Below are positions 1-9,978 of a DNA stretch of 57,989 nucleotides, piece by piece. This DNA is from Chara braunii (lineage: Eukaryota; Streptophyta; Charophyceae; Charales; Characeae), in the NCBI GenBank assembly GCA_003427395.1, contig BFEA01000605.1, positions 572,508 through 630,496 on the forward strand. The letters run 5' to 3'. Every line of letters starts with the position of its first letter. Within the stretch, counting starts at the first letter, position 1. The position numbers and the translations under genes are program-made. Below the pieces are notes generated by a model. It saw nothing but the letters and a program-made list of their open reading frames with translations, made no database searches and was not told the origin of the DNA.

Positions 1-61
1 CATTTTTTGTTTTTTCCACACGTGTCCAGCGCCGTGTCCGAGGCCCAATGCGCCCTACACA

Positions 62-785
62 AAACGTGATGTGTAAACATAATCGAAAATGAATTGTTGA
101 AAAAGGAGAACAATCGTCTCTACAATTAACAACTTAACCAACCGTCTTACAAAAATCAACCCAAGATCGTGGACAAATTCCGCCACCTTATCGTACTACA
201 GAATCATCGCGAGTCACTAAGTTCAAAAAGAATATGCTCCCTTCCAAGCGCATGTTCGAACAGTCATTTCAAAGATCCTACTCGCGCACATATTGGTCAG
301 ACTGCAAAAAGGTATGACGCGCACTCGTCGCTTTTGTCCCCTGGATGAACACTCTCTTCAGCAAATGGCCTCAGATCTCAAAATGCAGCTTCAACATTCA
401 ATAGAATACTGGAAGGAATGACAACTCTAGTCATCTTTCATTTTTTCTCCCATTGAAGCGATTTTTATCTCCTTGTCCGCATCCAGTATTCCATCAACAC
501 TTCATTATAATTCTTCGAATTGTTTTCACCAACCACCACAGAAAGTGCTCTGCCCACTCAGATAGGCACGTCGCTGGACATATCATCATCAGAGGGAAGA
601 AGGATAAGAAAAGTGCGGACGTCATTATGCACGAGGGGGTCGAAAGTGGACTTAAGGGGATCTTTTCTGTGTCCAACAAACGGAGGTTCCCTGTCCTCGA
701 TCTTGACACTGCTACGATAACATTGTTGATCGTGTTCAAGCAACTATGGTATTGGCCAAAAACTTACAGTGGTTGTGGGAAACCC
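62..785 (-). pseudogene. Truncated relic of the DDE element (3' part of the transposase-like gene)
   Basis: The minus strand encodes a degenerate match to the C-terminal part of the protein at 49,354-51,621. The shared blocks include the sequence around FLILLPSDDD (FLILCPSDDD in the better copy) and the preceding DREPPFV/DREPLFV block. The nucleotide sequence is also a close duplicate of 3,137-3,873, so this is a second, shorter copy placed next to the longer relic at 2,160-5,120. No continuous reading frame survives. It reads as a dead fragment with no start or domain of its own. The stretch 786-1,689 that follows is AT-rich, and I see no gene in it apart from two inverted copies of a short AAGTGCGACGGAATCC-like motif near 1,020 and 1,105. 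Confidence 0.7.
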
Positions 786-1689
786 TATAAGAACATCGCG
801 GTTGCCCACGCAGCTCTTCCCGAGATTCGAGGCAGGGCTCCTCCCAATAGTTGATTTGAGTGTGCGCCGAAACGAAAATTTGGATCAGATTCACACCCGC
901 GATGTTCTCACGTCCGCGGGCCACATTCAGTCGGACGTATTTTACATGACATTGTGACTGCAATAAATTGCAACTCAATCAAACAGTCAAGGCAATCACA
1001 TGGTAAACAAGATGGTTTCAGTATGAATTTCGTCGCACTTCGACAAATTATGTAACTTAAAAGACATAATTGACATGCCATTGTTAAAATTGAAAACTAA
1101 GTGAATATGGATTCAGCCGCACGTCGAGATATATCGTAATCTGTATAGCATCGTGTTCGAGAAACTTTAGGATGATTTTATTCTTGTTTATACTTCAATT
1201 ATTTATTGGTATAAAATCTATTTTTATAGGTTATTTGCAGCCTTCAAAGGATAAAGACTGCCCCCCCCTCTATTAGCTAGTGGTGAATTATTTATTGAGT
1301 GGTAAATTATTTTTTTAAGAATATTCTTTTAACTTTCATCATCCATAGTTATAGTTTTATAAAATATAGTCTGTGCAAATCAGATTGAAGTTTTGACCCC
1401 TATCCCTTTTGATGATGCCAGAAGTCGTTTTGATATACGATTTTACCTTGTGTCTATTTTATTTCTTATTTTTGGGGCGACCGTTTGAAGAGTCTTTTGA
1501 AACCCGGATCCATTGGATCTGATGAAGTCTTCCATAGGGTTCGTCGGTTGCCGGGTCTTGTCGTTTGAAGAGCGGAAGCTCTTACGATCGCCTCGCCGCT
1601 GAGTCTTCGACGGGGAGTTTCCGTGTCGAATTTGGCTTTGTTGAGGGTCGAAGAGACGAATTTTTCAAGTTCGTGAAGAACAACCTTAC

Positions 1690-2055
1690 ATAATAGAGGT
1701 GCGAAGCACAGGTTCAGTGACCGAACCCGAACATTCGGGACCGAACGCGAACGAGCGCCGAAACTTTTCGAACACGAACGTAAAAATATTAAAAAGACAA
1801 AAAAAAAAGTTTTTCAAAAAATATGAAAAAAAATATATGTGATGTAAAATAATAATACAAGCAACTTTTTGCATTGGTGACATGGTCAAATTCGTAACCA
1901 AACTCGAGTTAAGAATCAAAAGCCAAAAACAAAGTTTTTTTTTTTTTTTTTTTTTTTTTTTTGAATATGTTCGGCCGAACATGTTTGGGTGGTGTTCGGC
2001 CGAACTCCCGAACATGTTCGGACGTTCGAAAAAGATCCGAACATGTTCGGTGTGC
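1690..2055. mobile_element. MITE-like element with palindrome-rich ends
   Basis: Both ends of this AT-rich block carry many short inverted motifs. The left end has repeated CCGAAC and CGAACATTCGG words. The right end has two TTCGGCCGAA palindromes and three CGAACATGTTCG palindromes. The outer ends are roughly inverted copies (GAAGCACAGG-TTC versus, on the other strand, GTAGCACACCGAAC). The middle holds a long poly-T run at about 1,936-1,962. I could not find a convincing target-site duplication. It is coding-free and small, which fits a non-autonomous DNA element, but the family is unknown. Confidence 0.4.
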
Positions 2056-2310
2056 TACACAGATCGTAATCACGAAAAGAAAATGTTGAATAGATTTACG
2101 GAATCACACAACGATGTTCGAATTAGAAAAATATTATGAAAGTATCGAATGAACTTCATTTGAAAATTTAAAATTGTATGTACACGTGCGAGAAATCATA
2201 AGCTCAAGTTTGAACTACGTGTAAATTAAATGTTGTGAGTTAACTCAAGATTGAACTACATCTAAATTAAATGCGACGAGCCGCCATAAACTGAACTTTC
2301 AAAAATGGAA

Positions 2311-3150
2311 TCATTTAGAAACGCATCTACAAGCGTTCCCACGTCCCATAAGAACCAACCCGTATAAAACATTCATTGATGACCCGAAAGCAAGGGTTAA
2401 TGACTCTTCCTTCGTCGCCACGTTTGAGAAGACCGAAATGTATTTCAACCTTACAAACATATAAACACCTGCCACGGACTTACTGATGGCACCACGTACA
2501 GAAGATGTCACTTGCTCCACCTCATGCCACTTATCAACCTCATCAATTTGACTGATAATCGCCAAATCAAACTATCCATTTTCGTAGAGAACGAGCAGAT
2601 TTGTCCATATTCCGACGATGAATTTTAAGCTCCTTGCAAGAAACAACCAATACAATGTTTACCAAAGTTCATTTTTGGTCCGAACACTCCACACACAACA
2701 CTAGAACTTGAAACCGGCCAAAGACAACCGTACGCAACAGTATGACACATCGCGCGGCCTCGTTCCAGCACCACACATCAGATATAGGTTAAAAAACGGA
2801 TTGTAGGACGCACAATCCAACAACTCATCCATTGCTTGTAGGACGCATTGTCAAAAAACGGATTGTAGGACGCACAGTCCAACAACGGATTGTAGGACGC
2901 ACAGTCAAAAAACGGATTGTGGGACGCACAATCCAACAACGGACCAAGTATCGAGAGGCTTGTCAAAGACGGGGAGAAAACTCATCCATCGGTCGTTTTC
3001 GAGCTCCGTTCTCATCGGCCAGAGAGTTACTATATAGTCGTCGAAACCACGCAATTTGCAATACCATGCGCAAGGGCGAATGAGATACAAATAATCATGT
3101 GAATCAGTCATTACTCTTGTTGCACTCCCTAGATAAGACGTAATATGCAA
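2311..3150 (-). pseudogene. Relic of the element's downstream gene
   Basis: Two minus-strand blocks match the product encoded at 51,821-52,792. The first is the segment ending in TELENDRWMSFLPVFDKPLDTW (TELKNDLWMIVATFFDKPIDAW in the better copy) at 3,150-2,905. The second is the C-terminal block with LKYISVFSNVATK and FGSSMNVLYG at 2,565-2,311. Frames differ between blocks, so the gene is broken. Between them lies an expanded 27-bp minisatellite that replaces what is a single copy in the other element. No function is known for this protein. Confidence 0.65.
2797..2945. repeat. 27-bp minisatellite inside a relic coding region
   Basis: The word GGATTGTAGGACGCACA recurs at about 2,799, 2,860, 2,887 and 2,914, with a variant at 2,835. 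Spacing is 27 bases wherever units are regular. On the minus strand each unit encodes a CASYNP-type nonapeptide. The better copy of the element has this peptide once (CASYNPFLE), so this is a local in-frame expansion of one coding segment. Confidence 0.75.
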
Positions 3151-3479
3151 ACATAATCGAAAAGAAATTGTTGAAAAAGTAGAACAATTGTCTTTACAAT
3201 AAACACTTTAACCAACCATCTTACAAAAATCAACCCTAGATCGTGGACAAATTCCACCACCTTATCGTACCATAGAATCATCGCAAGTCACTAAGTTCAA
3301 AAAGAATATGCTCCCTTTCAGGCTCATGTTCGAACAGTCATTTTCAAAGATCCTACTCGCTCACCTATTGTTCGGACTGAAAAGACCTATGACGTGCACC
3401 CGTCGTCTTTGTCCCCTGCATGGACACTCCCTTCAGCAAATGGCTTCAGATTTCAAAGTGCAGCTTCAACATTCAATAG

Positions 3480-4060
3480 AATATTGGAAGGAATGACAAC
3501 TCCAGTCATCTTTCATATTTTCGCCCATGCGTTATCATAAAGTTCTCGAAGCGATTTTTCTCTCCCTGTCTGCACCAGTATTCCATCTGCATTTGATTAT
3601 AATTCTGCAAATTGTTTTCACCAACCACCACAGAAAGTGTTGTGCCCACTCAGATAGGCACATCGCTGGATATATTGTCGTCAGAGGGAGAAAGGATAAG
3701 AAAAGTGCAGACGTCATTATGCACGAGGGGGTCGAAATTGGTCTTCAGGGGATTTTTTTTGCGTCCAACAAATGGAGGTTCCCTGTCGTCGATCTTGACA
3801 CTGCTAGGAGAACATTGTTAATCGCTTTCAAATAATTATCGTCTTGGTCAAAAACTTATAGAGGTTGTGGGGACAACTTGTTCACGATGATCTTGTCGCC
3901 ATGTTTGATAACCCCCACCCAGTAACACAAAGTTTTTTCTCTCTTACTTACCTTATGTACGTTGTCAGTGCACCACGTTAACCGCCCGCTCTCCAACATT
4001 CTCGCAAACATTTCAACAACATTGTTTGTAGCGATGTGGAGAAAAACCACGATTTTTTTG
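3480..4060 (-). pseudogene. Relic of the transposase-like C-terminal domain
   Basis: Minus-strand frames here match the last third of the 49,354-51,621 protein. The block near 4,000-3,860 has TWCTDNVHKVSKREKTLCYW and GDKIIVNKLSPQP (TWCTYNDCEVSRRERALCYW and GDEIIANGLSSQP in the better copy). The next block carries the ILSSDDD/LCPSDDD region. The region is split over several frames and has no start. The segment duplicates 62-785. Confidence 0.7.
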
Positions 4061-4108
4061 CCTTCCATTAACCACTTGTGGTTTTACGATAAGCGATTAA
4101 TGGAAGGC
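4060..4108. repeat. Perfect 12-bp inverted repeat (hairpin)
   Basis: GCCTTCCATTAA (4,060-4,071) and TTAATGGAAGGC (4,097-4,108) are exact reverse complements separated by 25 bases. The hairpin sits exactly where homology to the better copy of the DDE element stops and unrelated AT-rich sequence begins. It could be a breakpoint structure or the end of an inserted sequence. Confidence 0.7.
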
Positions 4109-4539
4109 CAAAAATTCGGCGAAATTTGGGCAACTTTTCACCGAAACTATCATATTTCCCCGAATTTTTACTTTTTTCTTGTTTTTTCTTTGTACTTGAT
4201 ATATATGTGTTATAGGGTATATTCGTATTCAGTTTCGTCGTATTTGGACTAATAACGAAAAAGTTACAAAAAACGTCGGACTTGAAGAAAATTTTGGCAA
4301 CCTCTGAAAGCTACTCCGAGTAGGATTTTGTAGTGTTCTTAAGTTTTTTTTTTTTTTTTTTTTTTTGCCTGTTTTTTTTTTGCCTTTTTTTTTTTTTTGC
4401 CTGTTGCAGTGGAACTTTTGACCCAATATGTCTTTCGCTCTTTTGTACTGTTATTTCCTCATAGCATCTATATTATTCATGCTATACTGTTTTCTTTCCC
4501 CTAGCAGAAACGTAAGCAAAATTTGTAGTATTATCATTT

Positions 4540-5120
4540 TTTCAGCATTGCTGCTACGAGACGCTTCCGGCCAGACTGACTCTAAACAGGAGTCGCATAA
4601 TGAGATCGCACTTGCGTTGGAATCGTGCGGTGGACAGTTCCTCTAAAGAATAGTCGGTGGCAATGAACCTTGTACCACTATAGCTAACTTGCCGTAACGA
4701 CGCACTTGAAGAGGATTGTTTTCTAGACGAGTAATCAGTGGTCACCAACTTCTCACTCTCGTCATCAGACGTTGCGAAAGATGCAACCATCGGCACGCAA
4801 CAGTCGTCTGCTGAAGTTGTGAAGTGCACCTCGTCAGAAACGTGAAACTCATTTCGGGAGGCAATTGGTTTTTTGCCTGCGAACGACATCGCCAAGCCAC
4901 AGGGAAACGGATGCAACTCCGAACGCTCTCACGAAAATCGAGACTTCGTTTTCTGTGGAACACATCATGGACTGTTGGAATGACGAATTGTCGGAAAAAC
5001 TCATTATGGCCAACTCAAGGTCTTCTAAGTGGAAATGCAAGTCGATGGCCTGTTTGTTTTCCACAGCCTAGTTCATGTGGCCGTTCGTTGAACCCTCCTT
5101 TGCGTCGTCATGTAGCCGTT
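4540..5120 (-). pseudogene. Relic of the element's leader gene
   Basis: The minus strand shows a Ser/Asp-rich segment with SDDESEKLVTTDYSS and a second TDYS motif (ATDYSLEELSTARF). This matches the leader frame at 48,776-49,372, which has SDDESERLVVTDYSS and ATDYSSEELSTTR. Here the codon aligned with the internal TAG of the other copy is CAA (Gln), which shows that the stop there is derived. Beyond this segment the frame is lost. Confidence 0.6.
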
Positions 5121-6419
5121 GATGTCGTGGAATGGGCTCCGTTAGAAAAGTCAAACAAATTCGACAACAAGCAGTGAACAGGCAATTTGAATTTGTCTCT
5201 ACAACCTGCAAAATAGTGGAGTGAATGGTAAGCATGAATCATGAGAAGATGCGTGTTTGACCCCCCCCCCAAATCCCTGATGCGGTATTTCAACATAGCG
5301 AGCCTGTGTGCTTGTGACGCAATCCTGTACAGTCGATTTGCCGCAAATAAAAGTCGTGGATTTTCTGTTGGGTGACACGAATGATCTGACAACCCTCGGC
5401 ATGCGGCGTGCGCCGACATGCGAACTTGCGCGATATCGAAACCCTTTGATTGCATTGACTTTATGTGTGGAAGGGCATCTAAACATTTCCTGCCTCGACT
5501 CTGGCGACAAGAATCGCATCTGCTGCAGCAGTCGACAATGGCAGATAAGAGCTAAGCGTGCCAACAAATTAGGTCGGGCGACCTTCGCGCTTGTGACATG
5601 ACGGCCCAGTTAAGGTCGGACCACCTTCTGCCTTTTAGAATTTTTATAGCTGGACGTTAAAGTCCATAACAACTATCAAAGTGATACCCCTTGACCTGTT
5701 TACAGACCTCGAATGATAAAACCCGACTTCGGTTGTAAGGGGCGCCAACTGCCACAAAGGGCCCAGCCCCGCCTACCACTTTTCCCTGCAGGGTGCAGAA
5801 GAGGGTAGGGCTTGCAACCACCGTGGCGGTTGTCTATCGTCGAGAGGTTAGTCCTTCAATACGCGTGTCATCATCATCATCATCATGCCCTCCCTTGTCT
5901 TTCACCCACGTCTCCCTCTTTACACCCAAAGACCAATCATGTGCCCTGTAATACATCCAAGCTCCATCCATCTATAGAGGTTGGGCTATGGCGCTGCCCT
6001 CGGCAACACCCTTCCCTTACACGACCACACGTGCGTATCACCTTGTCTTAGCGCAAGCAGCAGCCCGCGAGTCTCTGCTCCTGCGGCACTGCCATTAGCT
6101 TGCAAGTGCCTGAATGTCCCTCCAGGTCGCGAGCTCTTTCCTATATGGAAAGTGTACGCCCGCCCTACGACCTGGGTGGGCTAAGCCTCCACCCAGAAGC
6201 TTCCGGTAGGCCCCAAGTGGTTGGGCCTCTGCTGCAACTGCCGAGCCTCGTTCGGTTGTGCCTCCCAACTGCCTGTGTATGATGCTGCCATTCTTTCTGA
6301 GGGCCTGCATCTCAGAAAAGGCCCAGAAGGCCGTGGAAAACATTTGCAGCTCGGGTCTTGGGTTCCCTCAACCAACTGACGCGACATAACTACATGAACC
6401 CCAAATAAAAAAATTGACG
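5121..6419. other. Intergenic stretch without a recognised gene
   Basis: Homology to the DDE element ends near 5,120. Beyond it there is a C10 run (about 5,262), a short CAT run (about 5,868-5,886) and unremarkable GC-balanced sequence. Open frames occur on both strands but show no recognisable motif, splice pattern or repeat relationship. I see nothing I can annotate. Confidence 0.4.
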
Positions 6420-6840
6420 GGATAATCGGTAGAAAGCGCCCACGCCGAAACCTTTTCGGTTTTGGGCACCCGAAACTCGGTCGTTTGGTACTACAGGCCC
6501 AATGACGTCCATGTGAAGTACTATAGGCCCACGCGTTTCTCCAAGAACCCTACCGGATCATGAGTCTGGCGCATAACAGCGCTAGATTCATTTTCATGTA
6601 AAAGAGGCCGAAGGTGGTACCGTTGAAGTCTCGAATGAGGCCCACGTATGGGATTTTGACAAAGAAGGGCCCTATCGGTTCATAAAACTTGCGCAAAAAC
6701 AACGCTAAATTCTTGAACCGGTAACAACAGGCCCTGTGAGATGTGGCCACGGCGCGAAGGCGCCTTTCACCAAGGCTGGAGGCCAAGTCAGATGTGGCAA
6801 CGGTGCGAATGCGTCTTTCACTAACGTTGAATAACACGTT
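6420..6840. repeat. Dispersed non-coding repeat, rearranged second copy at 54.2 kb
   Basis: The left part (GATAATCGGTAGAAAGCGCC, an ACTCGGTCGTTTGGTACTA block) reappears inverted at about 54,250-54,345. The right part (GTGAGATGTGGCCACGGCG, 6,735-6,776) reappears in direct orientation at about 54,200-54,241. The two halves are brought together and one is flipped in the other copy, so this is a mobile or recombined repeat rather than a gene. Confidence 0.6.
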
Positions 6841-6899
6841 ATTTGTTAAAATATGACATTATACTGTGTCCTTTTTCTAATAAATTAATTTTTGGCTGC

Positions 6900-7560
6900 A
6901 GCCTAAGCAACGTAGGCATGTCCATCCAGGGGTTAACCACATGCAGAAGCGTGCTGAGATCCATACTTGTGAAACTTCATAAATGAAATCCCAAATGCGG
7001 AAGTGTGTAAGGATCCTTACTTGTTGAACTTCAAAAACATGTTGGTGATCCTGTGCGGAAGTGTGTTGGGATCCATACTAGTCAAACTTCATAAACGAAC
7101 AACAATTGGCACGCCAAAGGGAACCCTGTGCGGAAGTGTGCCCTGATCCTTACTTGTCAAACTTCAATTTCATAAATGTGATGAAAGATACAGTAACTAT
7201 ATTGTGANACNGTCCTCTTTCTTACGAATTCATTTTTGACTGCAGTGTTTGTACATGGGCATGCCCGCCCAGTCGCCCCAAATGCGAAAGTTTGCTGACA
7301 TCCNTAGTTGTTGAACTTTTGTAAACAAAATTAGCAATGTAATTAGATTGAATTGGAGAGTATAATTCTTTCGGTTATCCCAAAGGCACACATGCAGGTT
7401 CATCGTCTTGCTGAAGACGGTTGTTTAGATGTATGATAAGATCCGGACTTGTTTTTAGAAGACTTGTGACCCTAGCAGATTGGAACAGGAGTGTGCCGAG
7501 ATCCATACTTGTTAAACTGAAAGCTTACGTATGTGATGAGCAAGGTGTCATGATTGAACT
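6900..7560. repeat. Degenerate tandem repeat, GGAAGTGTG...GATCCATACTTG
   Basis: A roughly 55-65 bp unit recurs near 6,940, 6,995, 7,055, 7,125, 7,285 and 7,485. Its core is GCGGAAGTGTG, then GATCC(A/T)TACTTGT, then an AAACTTCA tail. The copies are diverged. Three ambiguous bases (7,208, 7,211, 7,304) fall inside. The core resembles the AAGTGCGACGGAATCCATACT words at 53.0-54.0 kb. No coding content. Confidence 0.65.
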
Positions 7561-7609
7561 GTTGTTGGTTAACACATCAAATTTTCGTTGACTACGTTAT
7601 CCCTAAGTG

Positions 7610-7733
7610 CGAATCTCTTCAACATCCAAACAATCGTCTCGGGTGAGACGACGGGTGTGCTTGCATAAGTCCGAATCTCTTTAACATCCAAACAATCGTC
7701 TCGGGTGAGACGATGGGTGTGTTAGCATAAATT
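7610..7733. repeat. 62-bp tandem duplication with a hairpin in each unit
   Basis: Two near-identical 62-base units start at 7,610 and 7,672. Each contains the inverted repeat TCGTCTC-GGGT-GAGACGA (7,634-7,651 and 7,696-7,713), a 7-bp stem with a 4-base loop. A weaker related hairpin follows near 7,750. The flank from 7,740 to 8,267 shows no gene. Confidence 0.75.
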
Positions 7734-8267
7734 CCGCATACAGGCACGCTCATCATCTCGCCCGACACGAGGGCACTGAGATTCATACTTGTTTAAAGTT
7801 GTGATGGGCAAGGTGTATTTCAATAACCACTTAATTTTGATGTTCTATGAACAAGTGTAGAACTTTAAATTGTGCTCCATCACGATGAACATCCGCATCT
7901 TAAATGGTCATGCAAAGAAGGTTTGGACATCCACTGACCAATTTCACATAAGATGAGATTTCTCATTCATCCACCAACCAGTTTCACAATCATGTTTACA
8001 CTTCCAGTTCAATAGAATTCGAAACATGGAACACAATACTTCAACTTGAACAAAATTCGAAACATGGAACATTACGTGACATAGATTACAAAGCCCATAC
8101 ATGACGCAGGACATGCATTGAGCTTGCCGTAGATAACGCGAACTCGGAACGATAAAAGAAAGCAATGCCTCTGGCAGAAGGACAGTTGAATAATGTATCG
8201 ATTTCCGAAATTTAACGATCAACGAATGAAACACCTAAAAAAAAAGTTTCAAAGTCAATCAAATCCA

Positions 8268-9050
8268 TCAAAGACAACGATGTTCTAAGACACATGATGC
8301 TAATTGTCGTCTAAGAAGCGGAATATCTTTACAAGAGAACCGGAAAGGCGGTCGATCTCCACGTTGCAACAACGTTGCATACATCAAGATGAACACACCA
8401 CAACTTGCTCCATCCACTTGTCTCGGAACTCCATCCACCACAACATTTCCCATTATGGACTTTCAATTCCTACCCGACCGCCTATGTGATGTTTGCGGTT
8501 CCAAATACTGCACAATCAACCCGAAAACAGTAAGGTAAAAACTAGAATCAGCTACAATGCTAGGAAAAGAATCAAAAATTTCGAGAACATCATCTCTCAT
8601 GTTGACGGAAACGAGGATCCAGTGATCATCATCTTTGTGGACAGGAACGAAGATAATATCGTAACGAAGCAAATCTACATTTTTAGCCCACCTCTGCACC
8701 CCACTGTGGCCTTGAAGTCGCTGTTTACTGAAGAAGAACGAATTAAAGCTGAAGACTTGAAGGCCTGAAGAGATGTCACGTGACCCACATGCGGTCGACC
8801 CCAACAACGCCATATAGAAATTGACCACCTCATCATTCACCCTGCCGTTGACATGCAAGAGGGTGAGGAAATCTTTTGCTGCAATCCGAAATTGACCATC
8901 GCCCAGTATAGAGAGAATAGTGTTAGACGGCGCCGAGCCTCGTACAATGTCGTCCACAACCCGCAAGCTCAGAGGCGCAATCGTTGCAGCGAAACTTTTC
9001 CCGCGTGCTGCACTTGTTGCCCGCACTAACCAACATCGAGCAAAGGACAC
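8268..9050 (-). pseudogene. Ulp1-like (C48) cysteine protease domain with one in-frame stop
   Basis: This is the catalytic domain of a Ulp1/SENP-type cysteine protease, a family that cleaves ubiquitin-like modifiers. The His is in DDHWILV (about 8,652-8,654) and the Asp in EIFDSF 17 residues later. The oxyanion Gln and nucleophile Cys lie six residues apart in RQVDGASCGVF. Both spacings match the family. Upstream, GRVNDEVVNFYMALL matches the substrate-cleft start of Ulp1. The frame is continuous from 9,050 to 8,268 except for TGA at 8,463-8,465, where a Trp codon would fit. Without that stop all catalytic residues would be present. An intron likely precedes it (donor GTAAGT, exon end at 9,143). 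The stop makes this copy a pseudogene unless it is read through. Confidence 0.85.
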
Positions 9051-9143
9051 GTGGGGTAGTGAGAAACGGAGTTCTAAACATTGTCCCCCGGTGCATGACG
9101 CGTTGCTAAGTACTTCTCATACATGGCCTAACCCCTACTTACA

Positions 9144-9643
9144 GATCGTGGATATGTCCCTTTCTCTGGGGCAAGAAGGGAAAGACATTCCTCAATGGCA
9201 ACGGTGTACTCCTTCTTCCCGATCTCGACATCAACCTCTGATGCCTTTAACATATCCTTGTGTTTTTTACTCAACCCGGGGACTTTCTGCAATATGTGCT
9301 CTGGATATTTGGAGGACCTCCGTGTTCGAGACGACACCACCCCTGTACAATAGAAGAAAGACAAAACGGAAAATAAGAACCATACATTCGTAAAGACGCA
9401 ACAGTCAAGNAGGACCTCTCCGACCACAGGACCCTGATCTCGCGTGGTCATGTGCACCCAGATGCGGTTGTGCGACTGAAAAATTAAACGACTGCAACAT
9501 TCGAGCTTATCACCCCTGCACTTTGCAATGGAAAACCACCACAACTCATAGAAGCCGGAGGCCAGCAATCCCCGAAGTTCGGACTGCGGCGGACTTTTCA
9601 ACACACCAGCCCCACTGAGACTGACCACATCACGCATCGACAA
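9144..9643 (-). pseudogene. Coding segment upstream of the Ulp1 domain
   Basis: The minus-strand frame encodes a linker ending in a basic, Lys-rich segment (SKKHKDMLKASEVDVEIGKK) and a short helix-like stretch before a GTAAGT donor at 9,142. A 43-base interruption at 9,343-9,385 begins GTATGG and ends TTGTACAG, so it is a plausible short intron. An ambiguous base lies at 9,410. Two copies of the 22-bp near-palindrome lie in or beside it (9,575-9,596 and 9,647-9,668). I do not recognise a domain. Confidence 0.4.
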
Positions 9644-9725
9644 AGGAAGTTCGGATCCCGGTGGACTAAAACTGACACTATTCCTGAGAAGGGAAAACTG
9701 TCAGTCCATCTACTTGGCCACTTTC

Positions 9726-9959
9726 TTAGCACCTTGGCCACTTCCTCAGTCGGGGAAGATCCTTCCTTGGATGGAGTGTAAGGTTTTGGACGAAGTTTTC
9801 GCCGCCCTCGACTAGCAACCCGGCCGAGTCACAGATAGGCCGACGAGCTGGAGTAGGAAGGGCTGCTGGCTGTAGCATGCCGGCATCCGGAACTTCCCGT
9901 ATGTACAGACAGTGTGGATAGTCGTCGTGTGTATAGCGCGGACTGTAATCCGGCGACAT
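9726..9959 (-). pseudogene. Short exon-like coding segment
   Basis: A minus-strand segment encodes LLVEGGENFVQNLTLHPRK and then a stop at 9,726. It sits between the long linker frame, which ends just after a GTAAAC-type donor near 9,985, and the next coding segment. A CTACAG acceptor lies near 9,870. It reads as one exon of the same gene. No domain is recognised, and the frame to its neighbours is not resolved. Confidence 0.3.
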
Positions 9960-9978
9960 CCGGATGCGCAGACGTTCT

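Larger units (their letters stand above)
2160..5120 (-). mobile_element. Decayed inverted copy of the DDE-type element
   Basis: Read on the minus strand, this stretch follows the order of the element at 48,560-52,980. The leader region comes first (5,120-4,540), then the C-terminal part of the transposase-like gene (4,060-3,480), the downstream gene (3,150-2,311) and a shared 3' untranslated end (2,300-2,160). The N-terminal two-thirds of the transposase-like gene, including the DDE-like core, is missing. It is replaced by about 470 bases (4,070-4,540) of unrelated AT-rich sequence with poly-T runs. The copy is therefore non-autonomous and non-coding. Its orientation is opposite to that of the better copy. 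Confidence 0.75.

Noticed and set aside
4343-4400. T-runs near 1,936 and 4,345 as poly(A) tails of retrogenes
   Set aside because: No LINE- or SINE-like body or target duplication lies beside them. They look like simple low-complexity sequence.
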